Assembly (NCBI GenBank): GCA_964558505.1
Contig: CAZLEI010000006.1
Location: 1 to 53,199 of the forward strand
Length of the DNA stretch: 53,199 bases
Direction of reading: 5' to 3'
Origin: CAYMPW01 sp964558505
GTDB taxonomy: Archaea; Thermoplasmatota; Thermoplasmata; Methanomassiliicoccales; Methanomethylophilaceae
Position numbers and translations under genes: made by a program. This document shows, in pieces, positions 51,800 through 53,199 of the stretch. Position 1 is the first letter of the stretch, and the number at the start of each line of letters is the position of its first letter. The notes under the pieces are model-generated. The model worked only from the letters and a program-made list of their open reading frames with translations. It had not been told where the DNA came from and ran no database searches.

Positions 51800-52789
51800 A
51801 TGGAGATACGGAAAGTACAAGTCACCGGCGGATCGTCGTTCATGGTCACGCTGCCTAAAGAGTGGGCAGAATCTGTCGGATTGAAGAAGAACGATCCCGT
51901 AGCTCTCGACATACGGCCTGACGGCAGCCTGACGATACACCCGGGAGGAGAACCGGTCAAACAAAAATCCGTTAAATCGGTTGCCGCCATCGACGACGTC
52001 GATTTCCTCTACCGGCAGCTCATCGGCGCCTACATATCGGGCCACAGGGAGATACTTGTCAATTCCAACAAGAGCATACCCGGTCCGATCATTGCCGCCG
52101 TATCCCGTTTCACACAGACATCCATAGGACTCGAGATCGTGGAAGAGGATGATGAGCGCATACTGATACGCGACCTCATGGACCATGGCGAGATGCATCC
52201 TTCGAAGAGCATCGAGAGGATGAGGGTCCTTGTACGCAACATGGTGTCCGATGTCTACGGCGCAATGGCCACCGGGGATTTCACATCCATCGAGAACATG
52301 GATTCCCGCGACACCGAGATCGATCGCCTTTATTGGCTGGTATCGAGACAGGCCAGCATATACCTTGACGACTCCGGCCTCCGCAGCAGGATAAACATGA
52401 GCCCCTTGGAGATCTCCCGCGGACTCACCCTTGCCCGCATAATGGAACGGATCGGGGACCATGCGGTGCTCACCTCGAAGAACCTGCTGTCCTTGAAAAG
52501 CGAAGGGAAAGCCGACACGGTCGACAGATACCTTTCCGAAGCCGCGCCGTATCTCATCTCCTTGTTCGCGGACAGCACCCAGAGCTGGATGAAGCAGGAC
52601 ATGGACCTTGCAGAGGACTGCATCGTCAGGGGGGCGGCGATCGTCACCAAGACGAAGATCGCGTTCAGATCACTGGCATCGGATGCCGAATCCGCCCCGG
52701 TGATGGGCTTGATAGCATCCAGCACACGCAGGGTAACAGAATACTGCATCGATATAGCAGAACAGGCGATCAACGCCGCAATGGATTGA
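51800..52789 (+). CDS. AbrB-PhoU phosphate uptake regulator
   Basis: A 329-residue protein. The N-terminal 50 residues are an AbrB/SpoVT DNA-binding domain (RKVQVTGGSSFMVTLPKEWAESVGLKKND). Two PhoU-like helical segments follow (about 105-215 and 220-320), with the PhoU pattern GLTLARIMERIGDHAVLTSKN and RVTEYCIDIAEQAINA. Known archaeal proteins of this layout regulate phosphate transport. It is divergent from pstS across an A+T-rich promoter, which supports that role. The ATG fits a leaderless start. Confidence 0.93.
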   Translation: MEIRKVQVTGGSSFMVTLPKEWAESVGLKKNDPVALDIRPDGSLTIHPGGEPVKQKSVKSVAAIDDVDFLYRQLIGAYISGHREILVNSNKSIPGPIIAAVSRFTQTSIGLEIVEEDDERILIRDLMDHGEMHPSKSIERMRVLVRNMVSDVYGAMATGDFTSIENMDSRDTEIDRLYWLVSRQASIYLDDSGLRSRINMSPLEISRGLTLARIMERIGDHAVLTSKNLLSLKSEGKADTVDRYLSEAAPYLISLFADSTQSWMKQDMDLAEDCIVRGAAIVTKTKIAFRSLASDAESAPVMGLIASSTRRVTEYCIDIAEQAINAAMD

Positions 52790-52840
52790 TATCGTAAAAG
52801 TGGGTTTGTAAGGAGTTTGTCTGAGATTCCGTATTCCGAA

Positions 52841-53005
52841 TCACTCTGTGATAGCGGAAGAGGGGCACTCATCCACGCAGGCGTCGCACTCGATGCATTT
52901 GGATGCGTCGATGACAGCGACGTCGTCGCAGGTGATTGCGTTCTCGGGGCAAACGTCGACGCATGCTCCGCATGCGACACACTCGGACTCGTTGATCTTA
53001 GGCAT
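52841..53005 (-). CDS. 2[4Fe-4S] ferredoxin
   Basis: A 54-residue ferredoxin with two cluster motifs, CVACGACVDVCP (residues 9-20) and CIECDACVDECP (37-48), each the classic C-x2-C-x2-C-x3-CP. It starts MPKINES at 53005 with GAGGT seven bases upstream and stops at 52841. Clostridial-type ferredoxins of this size carry electrons for heterodisulfide reductase, hydrogenases and oxidoreductases in methanogens. It is a single small gene, convergent with the phosphate regulator. Confidence 0.93.
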   Translation of the reverse strand: MPKINESECVACGACVDVCPENAITCDDVAVIDASKCIECDACVDECPSSAITE

Positions 53006-53199
53006 TTTGTTACCTCAGGTGCGCATAAACTATGTAGTATTTCAATTTTATATTTTGGGAATCGTCTGCAACGGAGTATGCTGAAACGGACGGGACCGAC
53101 GATCGTGCTCCCATCGGAGTATCCGCCGCCGAGGTGCCGCACGGCCCCCGGTCTTCCGGCCTGAGGCGTCCCCAGGCATCTGCAGTATGACGAGATAAC
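53006..53199. other. right-edge stretch without a gene call
   Basis: It holds the ferredoxin promoter region (A+T-rich at about 53040-53057) and then G+C-rich sequence to the window end. No supportable gene, tRNA or repeat is seen; a gene entering from the right cannot be excluded. Confidence 0.4.

Noticed and set aside
1..53199. tRNA, rRNA or CRISPR genes
   Set aside because: I saw no cloverleaf with a TTCGA-type arm in an intergenic region, no rRNA-like stretch and no direct-repeat/spacer array, though I could not run a covariance search.

Overview
The window reads as a chromosomal scaffold of a methanogenic archaeon, most likely of the order Methanomassiliicoccales (Methanomethylophilaceae-like, gut or rumen type). 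This placement is inference. It rests on archaeal information-processing and regulatory genes (pelota, a COG2522 HTH regulator, an AbrB-PhoU regulator, a COG2150 ACT regulator), a NifV/AksA-type homocitrate synthase as used for coenzyme B, HypF for NiFe-hydrogenase maturation, many leaderless-looking starts behind TATA boxes, and large BspA/Listeria-Bacteroides-repeat surface proteins. No 16S rRNA, mcr or mtaB gene is present to confirm it. A 100-N assembly gap lies inside feoB.

Layout. 1-2.4 kb: a transposase remnant, small PH-like and zinc-ribbon membrane proteins and a small hypothetical protein. 2.8-7 kb: hypF, a leucine-rich-repeat surface protein and a solitary glycine-cleavage-H-like protein. 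7.2-9.5 kb: two small membrane proteins, methylthioadenosine phosphorylase and a PHP phosphatase. 9.5-16.7 kb: a nearly complete histidine operon (hisG-C-H-A, a regulator, hisB-F-IE, PHP phosphatase; hisD is absent), then asd and chorismate mutase. 16.9-33.6 kb: an accessory surface region. It holds a 1344-aa LRR/B-repeat protein, a five-gene operon for a BtuCDF-like importer with a beta-propeller protein and a five-zinc-ribbon protein, a divergent operon encoding a dockerin protein, a membrane-anchored double-cohesin protein and a dockerin-tagged beta-propeller, then a secreted two-domain protein and an acetate-transporter-family protein with an odd GNV-repeat N-terminus. 33.8-36.4 kb: a feo ferrous-iron operon. 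36.6-48 kb: housekeeping genes (ACT regulator, carAB, pelota, homocitrate synthase, PH-domain protein, ABC-F, isocitrate dehydrogenase family). 48-53 kb: the pst phosphate operon with a fused PstC-PstA, a divergent AbrB-PhoU regulator and a 2[4Fe-4S] ferredoxin.

The most interesting system is in 16.8-33.7 kb plus the LRR gene at 5.07 kb. Six promoters there carry the same 17-bp palindrome TTGGA-N7-TCCAA next to the start codon, and several have a third half-site. The palindrome seems to define a regulon of secreted and surface proteins and two transporters. Within it, a cohesin anchor and two dockerin proteins are adjacent genes. Four proteins share a domain that resembles the DUF4430/transcobalamin C-terminal fold, next to a BtuF-like binding protein. 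I propose, as inference, an inducible cell-surface complex that captures a corrinoid or similar cofactor and hands it to the importer.
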